DNA from: Elysia marginata
Taxonomy: Eukaryota; Mollusca; Gastropoda; Plakobranchidae
Direction: 5' to 3'
Assembly (NCBI GenBank): GCA_019649035.1
Contig: BMAT01002748.1
Location: 86,418-107,621, forward strand
DNA: 21,204 nucleotides
Both the position numbers and the translations under genes were made by a program. This document shows, one piece after another, positions 1 to 8,965 of the stretch; the first letter of the stretch is position 1; every line of letters starts with the position of its first letter. The notes beneath the pieces were generated by a model. It saw only the letters and a program-made list of their open reading frames with translations. It was not told where the DNA came from and searched no databases.

Positions 1-1282
1 TGTTACCAGAGAAGCCTAAGAGAAGCGTAAAATGTAAGGTAAAATGGAGCAATTTAAGGAGGTATACTTGCTGTCTGCTATACATGTATTCAGGTCATTA
101 ATATATCTGTGGCTGGGCTCTATGTAGTAACCCTTTTTAGAACCCCTATGTGGCAAACCTTTTTAGTAGGCCTAACCCTATTAGAAACCATGATATCCTA
201 GATTGTTGTTTAGAAGTCATGTATTGGAACAGACTTATAATTGCTTCAAAGTTACTGAATAAAGATTACCCACCTTACCTGTGTATCTTATGGATTAAAT
301 AGAATTAATGGAGTGACAAAATGGTAGGAATCGTGCTTAGTTAAGTCATCAGCAGCAAAGACAAAGAATACAAACAAGCAATAGTTATTAATCATAAAAA
401 AAATTATTTTCACACTCGATAACATATAGTAACCTTAAAGCGTTTTACCCTAGCTAAGGATTTAAAAATATATATTTGGAAATAAGCCAAGACGGTTTAA
501 ATCAAATGAGTAGGAATGAATTAAATTTAAAACGTAAATTGTAATATTGAGTACAAAATTAAAAAAATGATAAAGTGAGGGACAGATTGTAAAAAATATT
601 AATAAAATGTGAATGTACTTTAAAGTGATGTAAAATTTTTTAAAATATAACATTGAAGAACATGAAAACAGAGCAAAGGTCGTTCACAGTCCAATTCGTG
701 ATGACTTTTTACTATTTTAGAAGTTTTTCGAAATACATGTACTCATGGCCGTTGCTCTCTCTGATTTCCTTTATTCAAATTATTAATCGCTAGTCCTATA
801 GAATTGACCTTTATTCTCGAAATAGCTTACAACGCGTACGGTGCAGTTGTTCTTTTGAACATCGTGGTTTTCCAAACTGTTCAAAAGCTTTTTAAAAACT
901 AGATCTATAATTATCACAAATTTGTTTTTGTCAATCATTGCGTCAATAATTTTTATGCTGTAGTCCAATTAACTTTCCCCAAGTTTCAACTTCACATAAC
1001 ATAGTTTTGAACCAAAGTTCTATCTTGATAACCATACTGATAAATTTCCATTGAATTTTCAGAAACAGTGAATAAAATACACGACAGGAGGGGACCAAAA
1101 AGGCTTTGCCAATCAATTATTATTATGCCCCTTGAGGTCCACTCTCTTATGTTTAGGTTTCAATTCTCAGCCAAAGTTTGTGTCAAGGATCAGCCTTCAA
1201 AGATTGACGTGGAAATGGTGCTCAAGAGAGTCCTGACAAGAGATAACAGTATCCAGTTTCCGTTGACTCCAAAGTCACCAAA
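1..1282. other. AT-rich non-coding stretch, nothing recognised
   Basis: The open frames here are short (under 80 codons), some only open from alternative start codons, and their translations are low-complexity and resemble no family I know. I see no tRNA-like boxes, terminal inverted repeats or convincing splice-bounded exon. TACATGTA palindromes occur at 81-88 and 734-741. It is best read as intergenic or intronic DNA. Confidence 0.6.
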
Positions 1283-1324
1283 CCTAGATCTAGGTTAGAT
1301 TATCTGGCCTAATCTAGACCTAGG
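1283..1324. repeat. Imperfect palindrome rich in AGATCTAG
   Basis: The left arm begins CCTAGATCTAGGTTAGAT. The reverse complement of the right arm begins CCTAGGTCTAGATTAG. The two arms agree at about 14 of 16 positions around a short GC-containing centre, so the segment could fold as a hairpin. The AGATCTAG core recurs at 1537, 1550, 3886, 15442 and 18107, which suggests a dispersed short repeat rather than a gene-specific site. Confidence 0.6.
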
Positions 1325-1536
1325 CAAGTAAATCCTAAAAGACCAAGATGTTGCTGCCAATTAAATAAAATTAAAAAAAAGGAAAAATTAATGACTCTGC
1401 CAAAGGCTTTGCCAGACAAGGCTGTTGCTGTTCTGAGTCAAGTTAGTCTTCCAAGACGAGTAGATCATCTACGTGTGATTGTGATTGTCAGATTGTTTTT
1501 CCTATATTCACGGACCTAGAGTTTTGGTCCTAACAT

Positions 1537-1567
1537 AGATCTAGATTTTAGATCTAGGCTAGATCTA
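1537..1567. repeat. Cluster of three AGATCTA(G) words
   Basis: AGATCTAG occurs at 1537-1544 and 1550-1557 and AGATCTA at 1561-1567, in a 31-base cluster. Each word is a near-palindrome. It belongs to the same word family as the palindrome at 1283-1324. No function is visible. Confidence 0.5.
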
Positions 1568-2030
1568 CCCTTTTCTAAAAAAAACAATTCAACAAGGCTG
1601 ACAAAATGAAGGGGATGATAACCCATGTCGGGCATAAATTTTAACAGTGGGTCATATGACTCAATCCCAAGATTAAACCGTGTTTGGCCTATTGGGACTT
1701 ATTGATGCATCCGGCCTGAATCATACATTATAGGCTAGTGCAAAGCTATTAAATTCAAGCAAGCTGCGATAATCAGAATAGTGTCCTGTGTTCATCTAGC
1801 ATCCTGCCTGAATGCCCTTTGTTATTTGCACATGAGGCTGTGACAAAAGGTCGCGACTCTGTCATTTGCGATGGTGGACAAAGTATTTTAAGGCAAAGGA
1901 AAGAAAATAATACTTTCATTAAGAAGCTCCTGCCTTGCATACATTCCTCTCACATATCATTTAGCAAAACTTTTGAAAATTTTATCCAAAAAGACCATAA
2001 AAAAGAAACCAAAGAAAAACATACGGAATC
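1568..2030. other. Non-coding stretch, nothing recognised
   Basis: An open frame on + at 1819-2067 is lysine-rich and low-complexity, and its end runs into the inverted repeat that starts at 2031. I see no domain, RNA gene or repeat with an identifiable partner. Confidence 0.5.
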
Positions 2031-2274
2031 ACTTCCATACCGACGCGCCACTTTGAAATTAATTTAAAGCACTAGATAAACTTGTTGCCTGCTACAATAT
2101 GACTAATCCAATGTTAATGGATGAATATTCACTGGACATTGGTCTAGTGCGTTGTATTTAAATTTAATGGAATTTTCTTTCACCACTCGGGACAACGCAA
2201 GTGTATATGTGACGCCATTTTGTAAACAGACTTCCTTCATTTCGTTACTTTTACTGGCGCGTCGGTATGGAAGT
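2031..2274. repeat. Fold-back element with perfect 20-bp terminal inverted repeats
   Basis: The left arm ACTTCCATACCGACGCGCCA (2031-2050) is the exact reverse complement of 2255-2274. Inside lies a second, off-centre set of inverted pairs: AATTTAAA 2061-2068 with 2157-2164, GCACTAG 2070-2076 with CTAGTGC 2144-2150, and CCAATGT 2108-2114 with ACATTGG 2136-2142. The whole could extrude as a branched cruciform. There is no coding capacity and no clear target-site duplication. A MITE or fold-back transposon is the likeliest reading; it ends 13 bases before the Tigger-like element. Confidence 0.7.
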
Positions 2275-2460
2275 CTTTCCAAACATACAGCTGAATTCCT
2301 TTAAACCGAAAGGCGGTAAACCGAAACATACGATGATCCGCAAAGAAATCAAAAGATTTTACAAGTCTCTTCTTTGTCTTTGTAACCATTCATGCGATAA
2401 ACCGAAATGCGTCTAAGCGGCACTGACTTTAAAGCGAAACAATCTGAAGCGTCCACTCCC

Positions 2461-2481
2461 TATCTCTCTCTCTCTTTCTTT
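2461..2481. repeat. (TC)n microsatellite inside the Tigger-like element
   Basis: A short pyrimidine run of TC dinucleotides is followed by a T-rich stretch. It lies between the left subterminal repeats and the transposase relic. Confidence 0.6.
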
Positions 2482-2833
2482 TTGTTTTCCCATCACTTCT
2501 TTAACTTAGGGGAGGGGAAGAACACTCCCGAGCCTTTGCAGGATGATTGATTTAAAGCTAGATTTATCTACAGTCCGTGGGGCGTACCATCAGTGAAAAG
2601 GGAATGGGGGAGCAAGGAGCACAAGTGGGAAAGAGAGGGGGAGGGGGAGGCCTAGTCTAGCTTGTGCTCGGGTGGCGTGTCTGCGTGTGTGTGTGTGGGC
2701 TCGCTTTGTCTGTGGTACTGAATCTGATTGACAGTGCCAGTGATGTAACGCGACTGGGTCATCGAGATTGGAACTTTTCTTACTGATGCATTGATGGGCC
2801 CCACACGTAGAGTGTGAGAGGCATTGAGCTAGG

Positions 2834-2838
2834 CCAAT
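2834..2838 (+). promoter_or_regulatory. CCAAT box, possible transposon promoter element
   Basis: CCAATCA occurs in + orientation about 210 bases upstream of the transposase relic. A similar GCCAATCA occurs at 7102-7109 in the second pogo-like element. Placement upstream of the ORF suggests the element's own promoter, but a five-base match is weak evidence. Confidence 0.25.
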
Positions 2839-3044
2839 CAAATTTACCGGGCTTTGTAACCTCTCTCTAAATCAAGACAACTGCAGTTGCCTACAACACA
2901 CCGTCACTGCGTCACACTATCGCTGTCAGTCAGCGCATTAAGAGTAACTTAGACCTGTGATTACTGATTGAGATTTCGCCTTGCGATACTCATTTTTATA
3001 ATCTCTAGTCTTAGTCTCAGTTTTGCTGCTAGAGCTTTTTGGTT

Positions 3045-3395
3045 CACTTTAACCACGCATTCAGTCAAGATGTCCAAAAGAAGTTAACAAAAACGGAAAT
3101 CTTCAAGAAACACGGTATCCCTAACTCAACGCTGTCTACGATTTTTAAAGACAGAGAGAAGCTACAAAACGCCCGTGATGACTCGAAATTCCGACCGGCT
3201 ACAAAAAAAACGAAACTTTGCAGTCACGAAGAACTAGAGGATGCAGTGTTTGCCTGGTTTCGCCAAGCGATGGTGATGAATGTTCCATTGTCAGGCCCAC
3301 TTGTTCAAGGCAGCGGAAATAGCACAGCTAATGAACTTTAATTTTACCCCTACTCCCAGTGGATGGAGAAGTTCAAACAGAGGAAAACAAAACGA
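3045..3395 (+). pseudogene. Tigger-like transposase relic, CENP-B-type DNA-binding domain
   Basis: The translation shows the N-terminal DNA-binding region of Tigger/pogo transposases. KHGIPNSTLSTIFKDREKL is the recognition helix region of the first helix-turn-helix. ELEDAVFAWFRQA and VPLSGPLVQ belong to the second (Tc5/CENP-B-type) domain. An ATG at 3070 opens MSKRS and then meets a stop; the conserved reading continues in another frame with several helix residues missing, indicating a small deletion. After GPLVQ (about 3310) the homology shifts frame to read KAAEIAQLMNFNFTP, and shifts again near 3360 to WMEKFKQRK. The catalytic DDE domain is absent. This is a dead remnant. Confidence 0.75.
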
Positions 3396-3630
3396 AAGAA
3401 AACAATCAACAATGAACAAATGAACACACATTATGTCTGTGGGCTTTATTGATTGAAAAATGCAAAGAAAGACAACTTGTGATTTTGCAGTTTTTGGGAT
3501 TGATTATTTCCCTTTAAAATTTATATTGAAAACGGACTTTTTTTTTTTCAAACCAAAATGACTTTAAACTGAAATGGTTTAGAAGGACCCCAAAATTTTG
3601 GTTTAAAGGGATTTTACTGTAATTGAAAAT

Positions 3631-3792
3631 CTGTTGGTTGTGATGCAGGACAAAATTTTGACAGATTTTGAGTGTGGCCGTTTCTACATTTCTTCATCAA
3701 TTTACTTTAACAAATCTGACAAAGCATTATGACGATATTGTTAGTTTCTAAGTTATTTCTGAAAATATTTTGTCCTCCATCACAACCGACAG
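3631..3792. mobile_element. 162-bp MITE with ~28-bp terminal inverted repeats
   Basis: The left end reads CTGTTGGTTGTGATGCAGGA. The reverse complement of the right end reads CTGTCGGTTGTGATGGAGGA. Similarity continues through ACAAAAT, giving about 25 of 27 matching bases. The interior has no open frame of note. The element starts about 10 bases after the Tigger-like element's TA duplication. I see no certain target-site duplication, so the superfamily is unresolved. Confidence 0.7.
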
Positions 3793-5011
3793 GTTTACGA
3801 CGTTTCGTCACAGTCTTACATTTATCTTGTCTTTAGCTACCTTTATTTCCAATCGTCATAGATGGATGTCTTTAAAAACCTTGACAGATCTAGACTCTAC
3901 ATTAATGATCAATCTAATCTACTATCTAGTCTATCTAGCCTAAAGTGAGCTCTTGCGGCAGTCCTCCAAGCTCTGTAGATCTAATGTTAGCTTAAAAATT
4001 TTCTTTTTGGTTTTACTTTTACTTCTCTTGATATATTTTGTGTATATGTATACATGAACTGGCAGGGCCATTTTCTGCATACAATTGAGTGCATTTGGTC
4101 TACCTAATGTTCTAAACACTAGAGTTCTGAAAACATAGTGAATTTGTTTTTTCCCATACCAAGTGGATGTGTTTTTGAGGGATGAGTCTTGCAAATTGCA
4201 TGCTTTGTGTTGTGATATGAAATTGAAAGGGTGGTTTGAAAATGTGTGTGTTTGCTTTTAAAAGTGGGATGTTTCTCTTCAGTCTTTTGCTTATGTACTT
4301 CTCTAGTCTGTCTCACGGCTGTTAACGCTCGCTAACTCGGTTTCTCAGCCAGGCCTCGGCGGTCGCACCTCTGTGAACCCGTTTAACCCTTTGACCCTGC
4401 TCCCGCCACACCGCATTCTCATCCCTCGCATTGCGTTAAAATGGTTTTAGTTTCACTGTTAATGATTGTTTCTTTTAATCAAACTATTCACGCTACAGGC
4501 TAGAAATTTATTGCTAAAGGAAGCCACACTATATACTTTGACTAATTGCAAGTTTATTATACAAATATAAGTCTAGGATTGCAAAAGAATTTATTTTGAA
4601 GTAAATTAGTTTTATTAGGTCATGATGACACAGAAATGGAAACACATTACAAAATCTACTGTTACAACTAAAGTAACCCGTGAATTTTTTTTGCACATAT
4701 AATCAAAGTTTTAGAGTAATAGATTTGCCTTTTAAAAATGTTAATCTTTTTATGACGCAAGTAACCGTACAGTAAAAAATCCAACTCCAAGTTAAAAAAG
4801 CGAACGCCACGACTGGTGTATTGTGTATTTAATCAAGGCGCATATAGTTCTAGTGAACGTTTTTGCCATTAATGTATGCAAACACACCCTGCTAAATCCT
4901 GGAATACTAATTCTTAAATTTTATAATATCTATTAGTATTACGTCTTTCTGTTTCCTGGTCGGGAAAAGTTGCATTACTTTCATTCATAACTCTTATCTT
5001 TGATTCCTTTT
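3793..5011. other. Non-coding stretch with a small CpG-rich patch
   Basis: No convincing gene is visible; the minus-strand open frames at 3940-4316 are low-complexity and lysine/threonine-rich. Positions about 4311-4440 are noticeably richer in GC and CpG (about a dozen CpG by eye) than the surroundings. AGATCTAG occurs at 3886. The rest is AT-rich and featureless. Confidence 0.45.
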
Positions 5012-5047
5012 CTCTCTCTCTCTCTGTCTCTCTCTCATCTCTCTGTA
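5012..5047. repeat. (TC)n microsatellite, imperfect
   Basis: A run of TC dinucleotides is interrupted by single G and A bases and flanked by further pyrimidine-rich sequence to about 5100. It is a simple sequence repeat and needs no transposon explanation. Confidence 0.75.
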
Positions 5048-5074
5048 CCTCCATTTATCTGTCTGTATTTTCCT

Positions 5075-5419
5075 TCATTTTTTCTCTGTCCCTCTCTTTT
5101 TCACTAACCCTCCCTTATAATCCTTCTCATATAGTTTGGAAATTTTTGTTTTCATTGGAGAGACTAACGATCTAAGCTGCTGTGATGTTTGTAAAAGGTG
5201 AGAATTCATAGTAGCTTTTAACTGACTTGCATCATATCTCATTGCATGTGTTCTTTTCAGTATCTTTCCAATTGTTGAATGTAAGAGTTCCCCTCCCAAT
5301 AGAAACGGCCTGTTCTTTCTCTTTTCTTTCATCGTCAGTATGTGCTGCCCACAAAGTCTGCATAGTTCAGACAGTTTAGTCTTATGGGATTCACTAGAAT
5401 GATCCGTTCTTAAAAAATG
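5075..5419 (-). CDS. Unassigned open frame with CxxCG motif (possible exon or gene fragment)
   Basis: The minus strand is open for 114 codons, from just after a stop at 5420-5422 down to a TGA at 5075-5077, with an internal ATG at 5332. The translation is mixed-composition rather than low-complexity. Upstream of that ATG it contains KLSELCRLCGQH, a CxxC-G knuckle of the kind that opens small zinc-binding domains in many invertebrate proteins. I see no second cysteine pair downstream, so a complete zinc finger is not shown. The C-terminus is rich in lysine. It could be an exon of an antisense gene, a decayed transposase fragment or chance. I do not recognise a family. Confidence 0.25.
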   Translation of the reverse strand, partial: HFLRTDHSSESHKTKLSELCRLCGQHILTMKEKRKNRPFLLGGELLHSTIGKILKRTHAMRYDASQLKATMNSHLLQTSQQLRSLVSPMKTKISKLYEKDYKGGLVKKRGTEKK

Positions 5420-6543
5420 TTATGTAATGTATGGTTCGTAATGTCAAGTTTTAAAGTAGGTTCAAAGGCAAACTCACTTTGGTTCACACAACAGTTTTTG
5501 AGGCTGGAACAATTGGTTAAATCAGTTGTAAGTTTTTAAAAGTTCTCTCTGGCTCATATAAAGTAGCTGAGGTTCGATCTCACCTGTACCAAAAAATCAT
5601 ATAAAATCAACAAAACTTCCTACCACTGAGTGCTTAGCACATGTAGAACGCAAAATTATGGCTCCTTGAATGGTATCAAATTTATTAAAATTCACGGGTT
5701 GTCTTTTAACACACACTAATTTAATTAATAACCATCTAAAAAATCACTTAAAAACCAAATTTTTTGAAACACTAACACGTACCTCAGAGAAGAGCCAATA
5801 AAATCTTGCACAATAAAGTAATGAAAAGACTTTAAACAGTATTTTTTGAAGAAGAAAATGACCTTTAGAATGATACTAAAATAAAGGGTGTTTGAGATTC
5901 AAGGTTCTCTGGACGAACTGGTAAAAGTCGGCTAATTTTTAAAAAATCTCTTTGCATAGACAACATCGCGCAATAAGCTGCCGGGCCGGCTGTCAGTTCT
6001 AATTAGTCACGTTATAAATCACGCTCAGCCGGCCGTGCGTTGGCATGCTCTTATTTTATTTAGTCTCACAAGCTTGAAGGAAGTTCTTCCGACCAGAGCA
6101 AACCGAAATCCTTTCTTGAGCGTTACAAGATAACGCCGTGGTCTAAGCTTTGAATTGTATCTCTGTCGTATGATTCAGTTGTCAAAATATTGCTGTCTTT
6201 CTCTTGCTCGGACTCGTCTCTGCCTTGTCTCAATGTTAATTTGTTATTGTTAAGGAAGATAGTTCTTTGTTTCAGGCAAGATGGCACCAGATAACGATAT
6301 GATTGCAGACACACATGTACGGTTGCACTACATCTACTGGTTTGCTTAATGTGAAAGACTTGCACTTACTTGCATAAAATGGAGGAGATGCATTCCATTG
6401 TTGTGCGAAGTCTGTCCATTAGTCCTTCTTTAAAAGAAATTTAGAGTTTCTATTTCTTTCCTAGATATGCATGTAATTTTACAATCTCCTCCATATATGC
6501 CAGGTCTCTCTTCCCGATTAACCCCTTTGTGACATAAAAAATA
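5420..6543. other. Non-coding stretch with a GC-rich inverted repeat
   Basis: No gene is recognised. GGCCGGCTG at about 5984-5992 pairs with CAGCCGGCC at about 6027-6035, across a loop of about 34 bases, in a locally CpG-rich patch (about 5925-6045). The minus-strand frame at 6123-6365 has no recognisable domain. Confidence 0.4.
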
Positions 6544-7563
6544 CAGTAATATCCGGCTAAACGCACGGCACTTGGGGGACCCAAAAAGCGTGCGTTTAGG
6601 AGATGCATGCACTTATGAAAAGTAGGAAAAAATTACTAGTTATTCCCCTTTAGAATACGATACATAATTATAATACAACCGAGTTGTTTCCCTTGATTAT
6701 ACAAACATCATGCATGGACTGTATTGTATGTAGGATTAAGAAATACATGTACATCGTTTGAACGATCTTTATCTTTCTCTTTTTTTGGGGGGGTGGGGGT
6801 AGTGCGCGTCTGTTCTTTTTTTTTTTTCTCAGAACATGTAGTTGTTTCTTTATTTCCAAAAGTGGGATAAGTGAAATATCATTTCAACAATCTCCGAGGC
6901 TTTAGGAATTTAAACTGGCTTGGAATTAGATCTAAAGAGATTGACATAATGACAACAGATGAATCACAACATTCTGACAAGACTACGTCTTTGCATGCTG
7001 TATAGATCTAAGTGAAATGAAAGAAAGGCTTACATCTAGCAAACAAAAGGGGGAAACAAAGGAGGGGAGGGGGGGAGGCGTGATCGGGACGAGACGAAAG
7101 CCAATCACACAATGCTACACAGCCAAGGGCTAGCCTGCAGTCCACCTGTCACTGTCACTTAGTAGATTATAGTATGGGCGAGCGAGGTGTTGGCAATTTG
7201 CATCATCTGATTTGTTCATCCACGCCCTACAGGTCTTTGTCCACCTTTCACCCTCTCTCTTCACACTCCTGCCCCCATGTCTTACCCTTCACACAACATG
7301 CGTGGGTATAGGCCTGCATTTTAACAAAGAAGATGCGAATTTCTGTGGAGTGATGCTGGCCATTTCCTCGAAACAAGTTAGCTCACTATCGCTCACATCC
7401 CAGTGGTTGCCTGGTCCACTTAAATGGTAATTTTTCCCGATTTCATAGTGTGCGTTTAGCCGATATAACGTGCGTTTAGGGTATACTGATTATATAGAAT
7501 TAAATTGGTCATAGCAATTTGGCGTTAGTTTAACCGTAGCGTGCATTTAACTGGATACTACTG
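6544..7563. mobile_element. Pogo/Tigger-like non-autonomous DNA transposon with TA target duplication
   Basis: The left terminus reads CAGTAATATCCGGCTAAACG and the reverse complement of the right terminus reads CAGTAGTATCCAGTTAAATG. Over the first 24 bases 20 match, and all four differences are transitions. TA flanks both ends (6542-6543 and 7564-7565). The word GTGCGTTTAG recurs below the termini at 6590, 7450 and 7470, resembling transposase-binding subterminal repeats. No transposase homology is visible. The open frame at 7212-7430 starts from a non-ATG codon and shows no domain. I infer a 1,020-bp non-autonomous element of a different family from the one at 2288-3619. Confidence 0.8.
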
Positions 7564-7794
7564 TATAAGCTGTACGTCCTATTTGTCGTGTCAAGGCTGT
7601 GTTCTCTCTCCTGATCTTTTCTTAACACTAGTACTATGCAATAATGCAAAACCTAGAAAATCTTGTGGGAATTAAGCTTGGTGGACAGAAGTAAATAACT
7701 TAAGGTATGCCAATAACACTGTGTAAATACATGTAGCAGAATGCAAAACAAAAAAACTACATATATAACAAAAGCTTTTAATAAATGTGTTTAG

Positions 7795-7896
7795 GAAGAA
7801 AGCAGAAAGAAAGGGCTAGAGCTGAACGTTAAGAAGGCAGAAGTGATAGTTATTAGTCTCAAAGAAGAACCCCCAAAGTGTAACATTTCAGTAATT
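7795..7896 (+). pseudogene. Reverse-transcriptase shard of a non-LTR retrotransposon
   Basis: Translation from 7795 gives EESRKKGLELNVKKAEV, then continues as VISLKEEPPKCNIS. It aligns with EESQKRGLQLNSKKTII and VSWKETPPNINI of the minus-strand relic at 8011-9437, in the stretch just after the YADD motif. This shard is on the opposite strand. A stop codon precedes it (7792-7794) and the homology fades after about 34 codons. It is a separate, older or rearranged insertion of the same or a sister LINE family. Confidence 0.65.
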
Positions 7897-8335
7897 TTAT
7901 TAAATGCTTATTGCATGAAATGAAAGGATCCGGTTTGAAAGGAAGGGATACAGTGATGGCTCTCAATGGGCAAAAGGCATGCCTGTGTGAGTTCTAGGAT
8001 GGCCATGAATTCATCATCATCATCATCATCCAGTGCCGTGCCGCATGGCGTTGGCGATCATGCCCCTCCACACATCACGCTCTCTTGTCGTTTTGATCAT
8101 TTCTACCGTAGAGCCCACTCTAAGCCAAGACGCCAGCCCGTCGGTCGTTTTCTCACATAGTCTTCCTCTACCACGCCTCCCTAAACATTCCACTTCCAGT
8201 CGTCACAAGGTGTTCCTGTCTTTCTCTTCTCATGATATGGCCGAAAACGGTAGCTTGTCGTTTTCTTATTTTATTTATTAGTGCTCTCTTAGTCTTTGTT
8301 TCATTTAAAACTGTATCGTTTGGTTTTTTCGCAAT

Positions 8336-8863
8336 TCATGGTATTCTCATCATTCTTCGTAGGAACCACATTTCCGTCGCCTCTAACCTGCCTTGCGTTT
8401 GTTTTGATATCCAGGTCTCACATCCGTACATCAATATGGGTTTGATGTAGCATTCTAGCACTTTTTTTCTTGTTTCATTTGACATGTGTAGGTTTGTCAA
8501 GATGTTTTTCATTTGTTTAAACACGGTTTTGGATTGGGCTATTCTTGATGAGATTTCTGAGGTGTCTCTGCCATCGCTCGAAATAAGGGCTCCTAAATAT
8601 TTAAACTGGTCTCCTTGTTGGAGTTTGGTGTCATTTATATAGATGTTGATGTTCGGGGGTGTTTCTTTCCAGCTGACTACCATGATTATGGTCTTTTTGC
8701 TGTTTAATTGAAGCCCTCTCTTTTGACTTTCTTCTCTGACAATATCAAGGAGACGTTTTAAGTCTTTTGCGTTTTCTGCAATGAGGACAATGTCATCGGC
8801 ATATCTCAAGTTGTTAATGATGTGACCTCCTATCTGAATCCCTCTCAGTCCTATATTTGGCAT
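8336..8863 (-). pseudogene. Reverse transcriptase, C-terminal part (YADD and thumb) of the LINE relic
   Basis: This 175-codon open frame contains YADDIVLIAE near its residue 21, then LNSKKTIIMVV, FKYLGALISSDG and YGCETWISKQTQGRLEATE, ending in LRRMMRIP. That order matches the end of the palm and the thumb of non-LTR reverse transcriptases. It was once contiguous with the frame at 8892-9437 and is split from it by the tandem duplication at 8829-8965. The YADD residues are intact, but the protein is not continuous. Confidence 0.8.
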
Positions 8864-8965
8864 GATGAGCTCGCTGTAGAGTGAGAACAGGTCAGCCTAT
8901 GTGAATCCCTCTCAGTCCTTCTATATTTCGCATGATGAGCTGGCTGTAAAGTGAGAACAGGTCAG
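8829..8965. repeat. 67/70-bp tandem duplication inside the reverse transcriptase
   Basis: Copy A (8829-8895, 67 bases) and copy B (8896-8965, 70 bases) are head-to-tail and nearly identical. They differ by four substitutions and a three-base TTC insertion in copy B. Both encode, on the minus strand, the stretch around the N-I-x-G-L-R-G-I motif between RT motif B and YADD. Because 67 is not divisible by three, the duplication shifts the frame and helps inactivate the reverse transcriptase. Confidence 0.85.

Larger units (their letters stand above)
2288..3619 (+). mobile_element. Degraded Tigger/pogo-like DNA transposon with TA target duplication
   Basis: The left terminus reads CAGCTGAATTCCTTTAAACC. 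The reverse complement of the right terminus reads CAGTAAAATCCCTTTAAACC, so 16 of 20 bases match. TA lies immediately outside both ends (2286-2287 and 3620-3621), as expected for Tc1/mariner-superfamily insertion. AAACCGAAA-like words repeat below the left end (near 2301, 2312 and 2399), with a related TTTAAACTGAAA near the right end. An internal CENP-B-type helix-turn-helix relic (3045-3395) supports the Tigger/pogo assignment. At about 1.3 kb the copy lacks room for a DDE catalytic domain, so it is internally deleted and non-autonomous. Confidence 0.8.

Noticed and set aside
2590..2841. Minus-strand 83-codon open frame, histidine- and proline-rich
   Set aside because: It overlaps GT- and G-rich simple sequence inside the Tigger-like element and has no domain.
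5570..5590. Box B-like GGTTCGATCTC, possible tRNA or SINE head
   Set aside because: No box A at the right distance and no tRNA-like pairing around it.
7966..8450. Three + strand open frames with serine-rich translations
   Set aside because: They are antisense to the decayed 3' end of the LINE; the serine run is the (CAT)n tail read in another frame.
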